Positions 43,902-52,045 of a DNA stretch of 64,000 bases are shown here, one piece after another. Within the stretch, counting starts at the first letter, position 1, and each line of letters opens with the position of its first letter. Origin of the DNA: Mycobacterium gordonae (GTDB lineage: Bacteria; Actinomycetota; Actinomycetes; Mycobacteriales; Mycobacteriaceae); the NCBI RefSeq assembly GCF_017086405.1, contig NZ_CP070973.1, forward strand, positions 744,001 through 808,000, given 5' to 3'. The notes under the pieces were generated by a model. That model was not told the origin of the DNA. It was given only the letters and a program-made list of their open reading frames with translations, and ran no database searches. A program made the translations under genes and the position numbers.

Positions 43902-44610
43902 CGCGTTGCTCTTAGCGGGGAAGCGTGGCCCAGTGCGCGAATCAGCGAGTACATCGACGCAGCGAAGGATCAGGTCGCAGACTTCATCGCGCCGGGTGTC
44001 GTGGCCGGCAACGGCCTGGACGACGGTCCCCACTGACGCGCCACGAAGGCCGACCGCGCGAATTTGGACCCCGCCGCCACGTAGTGGTGGTGGGGCGGTT
44101 CGTATCGGAGGAGGGTTGAGGGCGCGGCGTTCCGGCTGATCGGTGCCGAAGCGCAGCAGCGGCAATTGGACCCGGAGAACAGCAGGCGTGCTGCGGACCG
44201 CCGTTGTGGGCGACGAATGCTCGGCGCGATGGCGGAAACTTTGGCCGCAGGTATGAGATGGCAGGAGTTAATGAAGACGCCGCGCCGCGCGGCCGAAGCG
44301 GAGCGGCAGGCCGCAGCGAGTGCGGCGGGCGGCGCGCCAGCGCCGCCGTCTTGATCTCTGAGAGCGAAATTCGGCAGACAATCGGTTAATGCGTGCGGTT
44401 TGTTCGGTTAATGGTAGATGGGCCGATTCGAAGCTCAGTTGTTTAGCGTCCTGAACTGCAGTTTCAATATGGAACCAATTATTTTGTGCCGTCGGCTGCT
44501 CGCACTTTCTTGTGCTCGACAGCACTTGGGTGTGCTTTGCGTTGGCTGCTTTGAGGGGCGAAATTCGCCGCATAAGCCTCGAGGGTGGCTAGGTCGGGGG
44601 TTGTGGCCGT
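43902..44610. other. About 700 bp without a supported gene
   Basis: A plus-strand frame between about 44087 and 44354 reads LIGAEAQQRQLDPENSRRAA and then MAETLAAGMRWQELMKTP, which looks like coding debris, but it has no plausible start and no family is recognised. The stretch 44355-44610 is lower in GC than the surroundings and shows nothing. Confidence 0.4.
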
Positions 44611-45204
44611 TTATGACGTGGAGATTATTGATGAGGTCTGGCGCAGTAGGAGTTCCGTGCCGCGGTCGATCCGCTCTCGGGCTTGGGCTGCGGAGAGTCG
44701 GTGGCCACTGAAGGCGGTGAGGTTGGCCAGCCAGACATCAGTGATGAGTCCGGCGAGGTCATGGTGGTGCTCGGTGACGGTGCTGCCGCCCAATGCGTGG
44801 GCGAAGAGTTGTTGCAGGATGTCGGCGGTCTGGGTGACGGTGGGCGCGGCGGTCGCGTCGGCGACCACCAGGGCGCGCGTGGTGGCTTCGGTCAGGTTAG
44901 GGTCGAGCTGCCATTCGACGTGCAGTCGTGAGGTCAGGGCTGCGACCCGCTGGGCAGGCGTGGTGTCGTTGTGGTGCCATGCGCACTCGGCGGCCAGTCG
45001 GTCGAATTCGCGGCGCAACACCGCGACCAGCAGGTGCGGTTTGGACGGGAAATACCGGTAGAGCGTCCCCACACCGATGCCGGCGACATCAGCCACCGCC
45101 CGCATCTGCACCGCGCTATAACCGCCGCAGGTCGCTGCATGCAGGGTCGCATCCAGGATCTCACTCGCGTGGGGTGCCTCACCGGCAGGTTGCGCCGCGG
45201 TCAT
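44611..45204 (-). CDS. TetR-family regulator (KstR-like style)
   Basis: About 197 residues from MTAAQPAGEAPHASEIL. Helix-turn-helix: MRAVADVAGIGVGTLYRYFP with SKPHLL. The C-terminal domain ends DRGTELLLRQTSSI. ATG 45204 was preferred over the start 20 codons upstream, which adds a basic, low-complexity stretch. It is one of three TetR genes in the element cargo, near the MmpL gene. Confidence 0.82.
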   Translation of the reverse strand: MTAAQPAGEAPHASEILDATLHAATCGGYSAVQMRAVADVAGIGVGTLYRYFPSKPHLLVAVLRREFDRLAAECAWHHNDTTPAQRVAALTSRLHVEWQLDPNLTEATTRALVVADATAAPTVTQTADILQQLFAHALGGSTVTEHHHDLAGLITDVWLANLTAFSGHRLSAAQARERIDRGTELLLRQTSSIISTS

Positions 45205-45407
45205 GACGTCCCGGCACCGGTTGCGCGAGCCCGCCCCGAGCAGCCCGCTCTTGACGGCGGCCATGCACCATCGGCCCGACAGTCACCCATACCGAACCCC
45301 CGCTACGAGCAGTATCCCTGCGCTACCGTTCGTACCACAACGGTGGGCGGTGCGGCGCGAATCCCCGGGTTGCCGACGACGTCGGACCCGGCCGGGCCCG
45401 GTGGGGT

Positions 45408-46037
45408 TTATCGGGTGCGGGCGTGGGCGTGCAGGAAGTCGTCAACGATGTGTTCGCAGTCCTCGCGGTTGATGGCGCGTAGGCCGGTCAGGCGGGCGAA
45501 GGCGATCGGGCCGACGAGCTGGCACATGGCGAGGTCGACATCGAAGTCGTCGAGTTCGGCGGCGGCGGCCGGGCTTTGCAGCAGCTCGGCGAAGGGCTGT
45601 CGGTAATGGGCGACGACGCGTGTGCGTAGCGCGTGGCGGTCGTGCACCTCGTCGGGGCGCTCCGGTGTCGGCCCGAGGGCGACCCAGGCCAGCGTGGTGG
45701 CGTGCAAGGGTGCGTCCTGAAACAGGATCGCTTGCCGGCTGAGCAGTTCGATGAGCTGTTCGCGCAGCGAGCCTTGCGCCGGCGGCAGGCTGACCTGGGG
45801 CAGGAGCCGCTCAAAAGTGGCGGCCAGCAGGTGGGTGGAGCTAGTGAAGTGGCGGTAGAGCGTGGTTCTGGCCACTTTGGAGGCCTTGGTGACCGCCTCG
45901 ATGGTGACCGCTTCGACCCCGCCGGCGCTGAGCAGCTTGGCCGCGGCGTCGAGCAGCCGGGTCCGGGACCGCGCCAGGCGTGGATCCACCTCGTCGCCGT
46001 CGATATCGACAGCACGTTCCTCCGCGCCTGGCTCCAC
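45408..46037 (-). CDS. TetR-family regulator, likely repressor of the MmpL gene
   Basis: 209 residues. Helix-turn-helix: VTIEAVTKASKVARTTLYRH with FTSSTHLL. GTG start at 46037. It is divergent from the small gene at 46183 and the MmpL gene, and operator-like repeats lie on both sides of that small gene (46109-46144 and 46562-46596), so this regulator is the natural candidate to control all three. Ligand unknown. Confidence 0.85.
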   Translation of the reverse strand: MEPGAEERAVDIDGDEVDPRLARSRTRLLDAAAKLLSAGGVEAVTIEAVTKASKVARTTLYRHFTSSTHLLAATFERLLPQVSLPPAQGSLREQLIELLSRQAILFQDAPLHATTLAWVALGPTPERPDEVHDRHALRTRVVAHYRQPFAELLQSPAAAAELDDFDVDLAMCQLVGPIAFARLTGLRAINREDCEHIVDDFLHAHARTR

Positions 46038-46108
46038 CTGTTCACCGTAATCCTCGCCGCCTGGCGTCGACGCCGATACCGCGGACGCAAGGCTGGCATT
46101 TAGCGAAA

Positions 46109-46144
46109 CGATACTGTTAGTATCGGAGCGATACCGTTAGTACC
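46109..46144. promoter_or_regulatory. Operator pair between TetR and small gene
   Basis: CGATACTGTTAGTATCG at 46109-46125 is a perfect palindrome with a 3-base centre; CGATACCGTTAGTACC at 46129-46144 is a second, imperfect copy. They sit about 70 bp upstream of the TetR start and 40 bp upstream of the small gene. Confidence 0.75.
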
Positions 46145-46182
46145 TGTATCGCCGTGCAGGCCAACACCGAGGGGGTAAGGCC

Positions 46183-46488
46183 ATGGTGAATCACCAGCAA
46201 CGCCGGGAGCTCATCCGGCGCCAGATCCAGGACCCGACCGCGGCGACGCCACTGACGCGGCGGCCGGCGCGGGCTGTCGGGCGCACCGGCGCGGTGGTGG
46301 CGCGGGCGGCCAAGCGGCTGCTGCCCGGCGTCTTGTTCGAGGAGGTCCGCCACGTTCGCCATGATCTGGCCAAGCTCGGGCACGCCCGGGTTGCGACCGC
46401 GGGTGATCGTGTGCGTCCCCGCCACTATCCGCCGCGGTCGTGTTCCTATCTCGACGACGAGCTGATGGGCCGGGAGATGTTGGACTGA
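46183..46488 (+). CDS. Small basic protein of unknown function
   Basis: 101 residues from ATG 46183, with a GGGGGTAAGG ribosome site. The product is Arg-rich (RRELIRRQIQDPTAATPLTRR, minus the first residues) with no membrane helix. It lies between two copies of the same operator motif, divergent from the TetR gene, so it is likely coregulated with the MmpL gene downstream. Not recognised. Confidence 0.5.
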   Translation: MVNHQQRRELIRRQIQDPTAATPLTRRPARAVGRTGAVVARAAKRLLPGVLFEEVRHVRHDLAKLGHARVATAGDRVRPRHYPPRSCSYLDDELMGREMLD

Positions 46489-46561
46489 AGCTGTCGCGGC
46501 CGCTGGGGGCAGGCCGCGACCGGCGGGCGGGCGTATTGCGCTTTGCCGGATGCCGCACAAA

Positions 46562-46596
46562 GATACCGATAGTACTGTTGCGATACCGACAGTTTC
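46562..46596. promoter_or_regulatory. Operator pair upstream of MmpL gene
   Basis: GATACCGATAGTACTG at 46562-46577 and CGATACCGACAGTTTC at 46581-46596 repeat the half-site pattern GATACYG...AGTA of the pair at 46109-46144. They end about 20 bp before the MmpL ATG, so binding would block transcription or initiation of the transporter. Confidence 0.7.
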
Positions 46597-46618
46597 TTTA
46601 TGCCGCCGGGGGGCCGGG

Positions 46619-49600
46619 ATGGTAATCAAGGGCTGGGGCGATGCCGGCGTGGCGACGTTGAGTCGCCCCAAGGAGCAGCGTGGCGCCGCGGAAGCGGCAC
46701 AGGGCCGCGACACCTACAGTGAGCGCCTAGCGCGGCTGTCGGGTTTCGCGATCCGGCACAAAGCGTTGGTGATCGGGTCCTGGATCGCCGCCGCGGTGGT
46801 GCTGGCGATCCTTTTTCCGCAACTGGAAACGGTCGTCAAGCACCAGTCGGTGCATCTGATACCGCCCGGGGCGCCGTCGCTGCAGACCGTAGACCGGATG
46901 GGCTCGGCGTTCGGTGAACAAGGCTCCAAGACCACGATCTTCGTGGCGATGGAGGATCCCAGCGGGCTGACCCCGCAGGTTAAGCAGCGCTATGACACGT
47001 TGATCCAGCGGTTACGGGCCGACACCAGCCACGTCCGGCAGGTCCAAGACCTCCTGGCCGACCCGGTCACCGCCGCGCAAGCTCTCAGCGCCGACCGCAA
47101 GGCATGGTACGTGCCGGTGGGGGTGGCCGGAACCCTCGGTGATCCCAGCACCGCGGAATCGGTGCGGGCGGTACGCGGCATCGTCGCCGAGGTTTTCGGG
47201 CACTCACCGACCACCGTGCGCGTCACCGGCCCACCCGCCACCTTCAGCGATCAAATCGATTCCGCTGAACAGGATCTGATCCTCATCTCGGTGGCCACCG
47301 CCGGGCTGATCGCCATGATCTTGCTGCTGATCTATCGGTCGGTGTTCACCGCGATGCTGCCGCTGCTGGTGATCGGTATCAGCCTCGCGGTCGGGCGCGG
47401 GGTGCTCTCCGGACTCGGCGAAGCCGGCATGCCGGTGTCTCAGTTCACCGTCGCGTTCATGACGGTGATCCTGCTGGGCGCCGGCACCGACTACTCAGTG
47501 TTCTTGATCAGCCGCTACCACGAACAGCGCCGCCAACAGGTCCCCGCCCAGACCGCGGTCATCCACGCCACCGCCACCATCGGGCGGGTCATCGCAGCCT
47601 CGGCCGCCACCGTCGCGCTGGCATTTCTGTCCATGACCTTCGCCGAACTGAGCGTCTTCGCCGCACTCGGCCCGGCCTGCGCCATCGCCGTGATCATCGG
47701 GTTCGCCGCCACGGTCACTCTGTTTCCCCCCGTACTCGCGCTGGCCGCCCGGCGTGGGATCGGTGAACCCAACACCGACCGCACCCGCCGTTACTGGAAC
47801 CGGATCGCGGTGGCCGTCGTACGACGCCCCGTGCCCCTGCTGGCCGCCAGCCTGATCTTCGTCCTAGCTCTGTGCGCAGTGGCGACCACCATGCGCATCA
47901 GCTACGACGACCGCCAAGGCCAAACGACCACCTCGGCCAGCAACGAAGGGTATCGACTGCTGGATCGCCACTTCCGCAAAGACATCGTGATCAACGAGTT
48001 CTTGGTCGTGCAGTCACCCACCGACATGCGCACCAGCCGAGGACTGGCCGACCTTGACGAAATGGCCTCCCGCCTCGCCCAACTGCCCGGTGTCACCAAA
48101 GTCTCCGGAGTCACCCGCCCCGGCGGTAAACGGCTCGAACAAGCCCAACTGTCTTGGCAGAACGGCCAAATCGGTGACCGGCTCGCGGGCGCGGTCAACG
48201 ACGGCCAATCCCGCCGTAGCGATCTGGGCCAACTCACCAACGGCGCCGACCAGCTCGCCGACGGGCTCACCCAACTCGACACCACCCTGGGCACCGCGCT
48301 GACCCCGCTGACTGGGCTCTTAGGCCAAGCTCAAACCGCGGGCATCCAAACCCAGCGATTGCGGCCGCTGCTGCAACAGCTTTCTGCCACCGCACCCGCC
48401 GTCGATCACGCCATTGCCGCCGGGCCCGCACTACGCCACCAAGCCGAACAAGCCCAAACCGCCATCACCACCCTTGAGCCCCTCATCGCCGCGATCAGCA
48501 ACTGGCCCGCGTGCGCCGCCGCCACCGAATGCGCCCAACTACACGACCAAGCCCAACTACTCATCACGTTGCGCGACAACGGATTCTTCGACCACCTCAC
48601 CACCCTCGCCGACCTCTACCAGCCGGCCACCAACACCGGCGGCGGCACCCTCGCCGACGTCACCCGGCTCATCACCACCCTGGACACCGCCATGGGCGCC
48701 GCAGGCTCCGGCGACCTCGCCGCCAACATCGGACGCCTCCAAACCGGCGTCCACCAACTCGCATCCGGTGCTCACTCGCTGGCCACCGGCGTCCACACCC
48801 TCGTCGACAGCAACCTCGAAATGCTTTCCGGCATGGGAAAAATCGCCGCCCAACTCCAACAATCCGCACGATCAGCAACCGGATCCGACACCGCCAGCGG
48901 CTTCTACCTCCCTAACGACGCCTTCGACAACCAACAATTCGCCGACGTCGCCAAACACTTCCTATCCGCGGACGGCAAAACCGCCCGCTACGCCATCGAG
49001 TCCAGCTACGACCCCTACAGCAGCGACGCGATGACCCTGGCCTACCGACTCACCGAAGTCGCTGACGCAGCACGCCCCAACACCTCACTGGCCAACACCA
49101 CCATCGCCGTCGCCGGATTTCCCGCCGTCAACTCAGACATTCAACGCCTGCTCTCCGCCGACTTCCGCCTGATGGCCATCGCCACCCTGCTCGTCGTCGG
49201 CCTCATCCTCATCGTCTTGCTCCGCGCCCTGGTCGCACCGCTCTACCTACTGGGCACCGTCATCCTCAACTACGGGGCATCACTAGGAATCGGCACCCTG
49301 ATATTTCAATACGGCCTCGGCAAAGAAATCGCCTGGCCCGTACCACTTCTGGCGTTCATCATCCTGGTCGCCGTCGGCGCCGACTACAACATGCTGCTCA
49401 TCTCACGACTGCGCGAGGAATCCACCCGTAACATCCGCGTCGGCGTGCTCCGCACTATCGCCAACACCGGCTCCGTCATCACCTCCGCCGGACTCATCTT
49501 CGCCGCCAGCATGTTCGGCCTCATGATCGGCTCGATAGCCATCATGATCCAAACCGGACTCATCATCGGCTGCGGCCTCCTCTTGGACACCTTCGTCGTA

Positions 49601-49702
49601 CGCACCCTCACCGTGCCTGCCATCGCCACCCTGCTCCGCGAAACCAGCTGGTGGCCACAACGAAACCCACTGCGCCACAAACCCTCTCCAACCCGAACCT
49701 AG
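46619..49702 (+). CDS. MmpL/RND-family transporter (element cargo)
   Basis: About 1027 residues from ATG 46619 with a GGGGGGCCGGG ribosome site. MMPL layout: first helix after AIRHKALVIGSWIAAAVV, then GAGTDYSVFLISRYHEQRRQ and, in the second half, VAVGADYNMLLISRLREE, with RND proton-relay Asp-Tyr pairs. A central periplasmic region has Gln/Leu-rich helical stretches (QLADGLTQLDTTLGTALTPL). Members export lipids, siderophores or drugs. Being mobile and controlled by TetR operators, an efflux role is plausible (inference). The 3' part has unusually C-rich codon use. Confidence 0.9.
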   Translation: MVIKGWGDAGVATLSRPKEQRGAAEAAQGRDTYSERLARLSGFAIRHKALVIGSWIAAAVVLAILFPQLETVVKHQSVHLIPPGAPSLQTVDRMGSAFGEQGSKTTIFVAMEDPSGLTPQVKQRYDTLIQRLRADTSHVRQVQDLLADPVTAAQALSADRKAWYVPVGVAGTLGDPSTAESVRAVRGIVAEVFGHSPTTVRVTGPPATFSDQIDSAEQDLILISVATAGLIAMILLLIYRSVFTAMLPLLVIGISLAVGRGVLSGLGEAGMPVSQFTVAFMTVILLGAGTDYSVFLISRYHEQRRQQVPAQTAVIHATATIGRVIAASAATVALAFLSMTFAELSVFAALGPACAIAVIIGFAATVTLFPPVLALAARRGIGEPNTDRTRRYWNRIAVAVVRRPVPLLAASLIFVLALCAVATTMRISYDDRQGQTTTSASNEGYRLLDRHFRKDIVINEFLVVQSPTDMRTSRGLADLDEMASRLAQLPGVTKVSGVTRPGGKRLEQAQLSWQNGQIGDRLAGAVNDGQSRRSDLGQLTNGADQLADGLTQLDTTLGTALTPLTGLLGQAQTAGIQTQRLRPLLQQLSATAPAVDHAIAAGPALRHQAEQAQTAITTLEPLIAAISNWPACAAATECAQLHDQAQLLITLRDNGFFDHLTTLADLYQPATNTGGGTLADVTRLITTLDTAMGAAGSGDLAANIGRLQTGVHQLASGAHSLATGVHTLVDSNLEMLSGMGKIAAQLQQSARSATGSDTASGFYLPNDAFDNQQFADVAKHFLSADGKTARYAIESSYDPYSSDAMTLAYRLTEVADAARPNTSLANTTIAVAGFPAVNSDIQRLLSADFRLMAIATLLVVGLILIVLLRALVAPLYLLGTVILNYGASLGIGTLIFQYGLGKEIAWPVPLLAFIILVAVGADYNMLLISRLREESTRNIRVGVLRTIANTGSVITSAGLIFAASMFGLMIGSIAIMIQTGLIIGCGLLLDTFVVRTLTVPAIATLLRETSWWPQRNPLRHKPSPTRT

Positions 49703-49723
49703 ACACACCCACCGGAATCGACC

Positions 49724-50326
49724 ATGACTACCGCCAACCCCACACCCCCCACCCTCAGAGACCGCCGCCGCACCGAACTACTCACCCACATCCAAACCAC
49801 CGCACACCAACTCTTCGCCCAACACGGCTACGCCGCAGTCACTACCGACGACATCGCCGCCACCGCCGGCATCTCCATCAGCACCTACTACCGCCACGCA
49901 CCCAACAAAGAACACCTGCTGACCGCCCCGATCCAACATGCCATCGCCGAAATCATCACCACCTACAACACCCGTCCGCCCACCGAAACAGCAGCCACCT
50001 CACTCATCCACCTCCTCGTCGACCACCTCGGCGAAACAGCCGGCCAGCACTCCCCACACTGGAAACACGCCCTGCAGAGCGCACCACACCTGCTCAACAG
50101 CTCAACACTGCTCAGCGACAACCAAACCCGCCAACTCACCACCATGATCGCAACCCGCATGAACACCGACCCCACCACCGACATCCGCCCCACACTGCTC
50201 ATCCACACAGCCCTGAGCACCGCACAAACCGTGCTCCAACACTGGCTCAACAACACCACCACCAACCCACCGCTGCGCACCCAACTGCAGCAAGCCCTGC
50301 ACATCACCCTCGCCGGATTCCACTAA
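49724..50326 (+). CDS. TetR-family regulator
   Basis: 200 residues from ATG 49724. Helix-turn-helix: VTTDDIAATAGISISTYYRH with APNKEHLL; acidic C-terminal ligand domain. It follows the MmpL gene by 21 bp on the same strand and is probably cotranscribed. Codon use is striking: nearly all third positions are C or A and the plus strand is G-poor, unlike the chromosomal genes in the window. Confidence 0.84.
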   Translation: MTTANPTPPTLRDRRRTELLTHIQTTAHQLFAQHGYAAVTTDDIAATAGISISTYYRHAPNKEHLLTAPIQHAIAEIITTYNTRPPTETAATSLIHLLVDHLGETAGQHSPHWKHALQSAPHLLNSSTLLSDNQTRQLTTMIATRMNTDPTTDIRPTLLIHTALSTAQTVLQHWLNNTTTNPPLRTQLQQALHITLAGFH

Positions 50327-50559
50327 ACACACCGCACTACCCCGGCCCACACCCACCAGGCCATGTGGCCACAGCCTCAGCAGATCAACTGCCGTACACC
50401 AACCCACCTCGCCAGCGCACCCCGCCGACCCCCAAAAACCACCTACCCGCGTCGACCCGACCGCCCGCAAGGCCAAATCAATCTCAACGAGCCAACGCCA
50501 TCAGATACCGACCCACAGTTTACCGAGGCAGTGGAGAACGAGCGCGGTGAGCAAATGCC

Positions 50560-51411
50560 TTACTGCTGCCCGGCCTGTGCTCGGATGGATTTGATGAAGC
50601 TGCGGGCCTGAACCTGCAAGGGTTGGCTGTCGGGGTCATTCTGGATCAGCGTATGCGGCACCGGCGGGGCGAAAGTGGTGTCGACGCTGGCCAGGTAAGT
50701 GGGCCAGTTCGCGAGTTTCCATCGGTCACGTGCTGCGGCCCGGCGTCGTAGGTAGAGGTTCATGGTGTCGGCCGCGCAGGTTACCCACACGATGGACAGG
50801 TCGGCATTGAGGTCGTCGGCTCGGGCCTGGGTGCGGTCGATCCATGCCCTGTCGGTGAGCTCGTGCAGGTAGGGCGCAGTGGAGACAATGGAGTTGCCGC
50901 ACTCGATGTTCTCTTCGATTGCCGCGTTGAGTGCTTCGTACTCATGGGGACGAATCTTGTTCATGTAGGTGGGGGATTCGCGGTCATCCAGTGAAGCGCC
51001 AAGGTCTTCGAGCCAACGCTGGACGAGCGGCCGGGTGATGGTGTCCTTGTCGAGGATTGTCCATCCGGTCTGGCGGGCTAGGACGCGACCGAATTCGGTT
51101 TTTCCGCTGCCGGCGTAGCCGCCGACAAGGACTAATTGCGGGGTGGGCAGCTGCAGACTTTTGGGTGCTGCCGCAGTGTCGGGAGCGGTGATGACGCGTG
51201 CCGAGCGGTCCTTGCTGCGCACCAGGCCTTCGGCAGTAAGCAGGTCCATCGCTTGAGTGATCGTGAAGACGCTGACGTTCCACTGCGACGCGAGCTCGCG
51301 TGTGGAAGGCAGCCGTTCACCGTCGCGGAGAATGCCGGCCTCGATGTCGTTACGAACGGCTTGGGCGATCTGGCGGTGCATCGCCTGCCGGGGCGTAGTC
51401 GGTGAGGTCAT
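50560..51411 (-). CDS. GntR-type DNA-binding domain fused to P-loop kinase
   Basis: About 283 residues from MTSPTTPRQAM. Residues 1-80 are a GntR winged helix: QIAQAVRNDIEAGILRDGER with LPSTRELASQWNVSVFTITQ. Residues 95-283 are a P-loop kinase/zeta-toxin-like domain: Walker A LVGGYAGSGKTEFGRVLA, then TILDKDTITRPLVQRWLEDL, RRRAAARDRWKLANW near the lid. In AICEs, GntR proteins (KorSA type) control transfer; the added kinase could sense or modify a nucleotide-like ligand, or act as a toxin-like module (inference). Divergent from the transfer genes. Confidence 0.8.
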   Translation of the reverse strand: MTSPTTPRQAMHRQIAQAVRNDIEAGILRDGERLPSTRELASQWNVSVFTITQAMDLLTAEGLVRSKDRSARVITAPDTAAAPKSLQLPTPQLVLVGGYAGSGKTEFGRVLARQTGWTILDKDTITRPLVQRWLEDLGASLDDRESPTYMNKIRPHEYEALNAAIEENIECGNSIVSTAPYLHELTDRAWIDRTQARADDLNADLSIVWVTCAADTMNLYLRRRAAARDRWKLANWPTYLASVDTTFAPPVPHTLIQNDPDSQPLQVQARSFIKSIRAQAGQQ

Positions 51412-51598
51412 GACCATCCGTCCATAGCAGTTGAGATGCCCGACAATATCAGCCGCGATCAGTTGAAAACCAATCGCTCCAGTGCCTCATGGGGCGATTC
51501 ACATTTTTTCTGACCTATCGATGCATAACAGTTGACCACCAAAAATATCAGTTGATATGTTGTCGTGGTCCAAGTCACACAGACAGGAGAAAGCTGAC
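51412..51598. promoter_or_regulatory. Divergent promoter region of the element's regulator and transfer operon
   Basis: About 190 bp, noticeably AT-richer than its surroundings. CAGTTGA-type heptamers occur three times (near 51428 as CAGTTGAGA, 51530 as CAGTTGACC, 51550 as CAGTTGATA), and a related AGTTGAAAA is at 51461. They could be sites for the GntR protein; the spacing is irregular. No gene fits here. Confidence 0.45.
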
Positions 51599-52045
51599 AT
51601 GGCGATACAAAAAGGGCACCGGTTCCCGATGCAACACACAGAAGCGTTCCCGAGAGGGTTGATGTTGCTGGGTCCGATCGGCCCGGACATGGAATTTGAG
51701 CGTCCGAATGTGCAGAAGGCTGATCCGGCGACAGGTCTGCGGCAGTGGGCTGGCGCAGTGTCGGACCCCGATGAGCCGAAAGCCAAACGGGCGAGCTTCG
51801 TGGTGACATTTCTGGCCGAGGTACAGCCAGTGCCATCCACGCCGGAGCTGTTGGCGGGCAGCGGAATTCGCATGATCGAACTGGAAGGCCTGACCGCCGA
51901 ACCGCGGCGGATGGGTCAGGGCGAATACACCTATGTGGGCTACGTCTACAGGGCGACCGGCATCAAAGGTGACGTGAATTCACCTGCGCCCGTGAGTAAG
52001 TCGTCGTCAGCGCCGCGCGGCGAGACCGTGAAGGCGGGTGCGTGA
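51599..52045 (+). CDS. Small unknown protein preceding the DNA translocase
   Basis: 148 residues from ATG 51599 with an AGGAGAAAG ribosome site. Contains LMLLGPIGPDMEFERPNVQK and GEYTYVGYVYRATGIKGDVN; no membrane helix. Its TGA overlaps the ATG of the translocase gene (TGATG), so translation is coupled. Position in the operon (first gene, before TraSA) suggests a transfer or copy-control role, but the family is not recognised. Confidence 0.6.
   Translation: MAIQKGHRFPMQHTEAFPRGLMLLGPIGPDMEFERPNVQKADPATGLRQWAGAVSDPDEPKAKRASFVVTFLAEVQPVPSTPELLAGSGIRMIELEGLTAEPRRMGQGEYTYVGYVYRATGIKGDVNSPAPVSKSSSAPRGETVKAGA

Noticed and set aside
49651..50550. A 299-codon His/Pro/Arg-rich frame overlapping the TetR gene
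   Set aside because: Composition reflects the C-rich strand; the alternative frame encodes a well-formed TetR protein.
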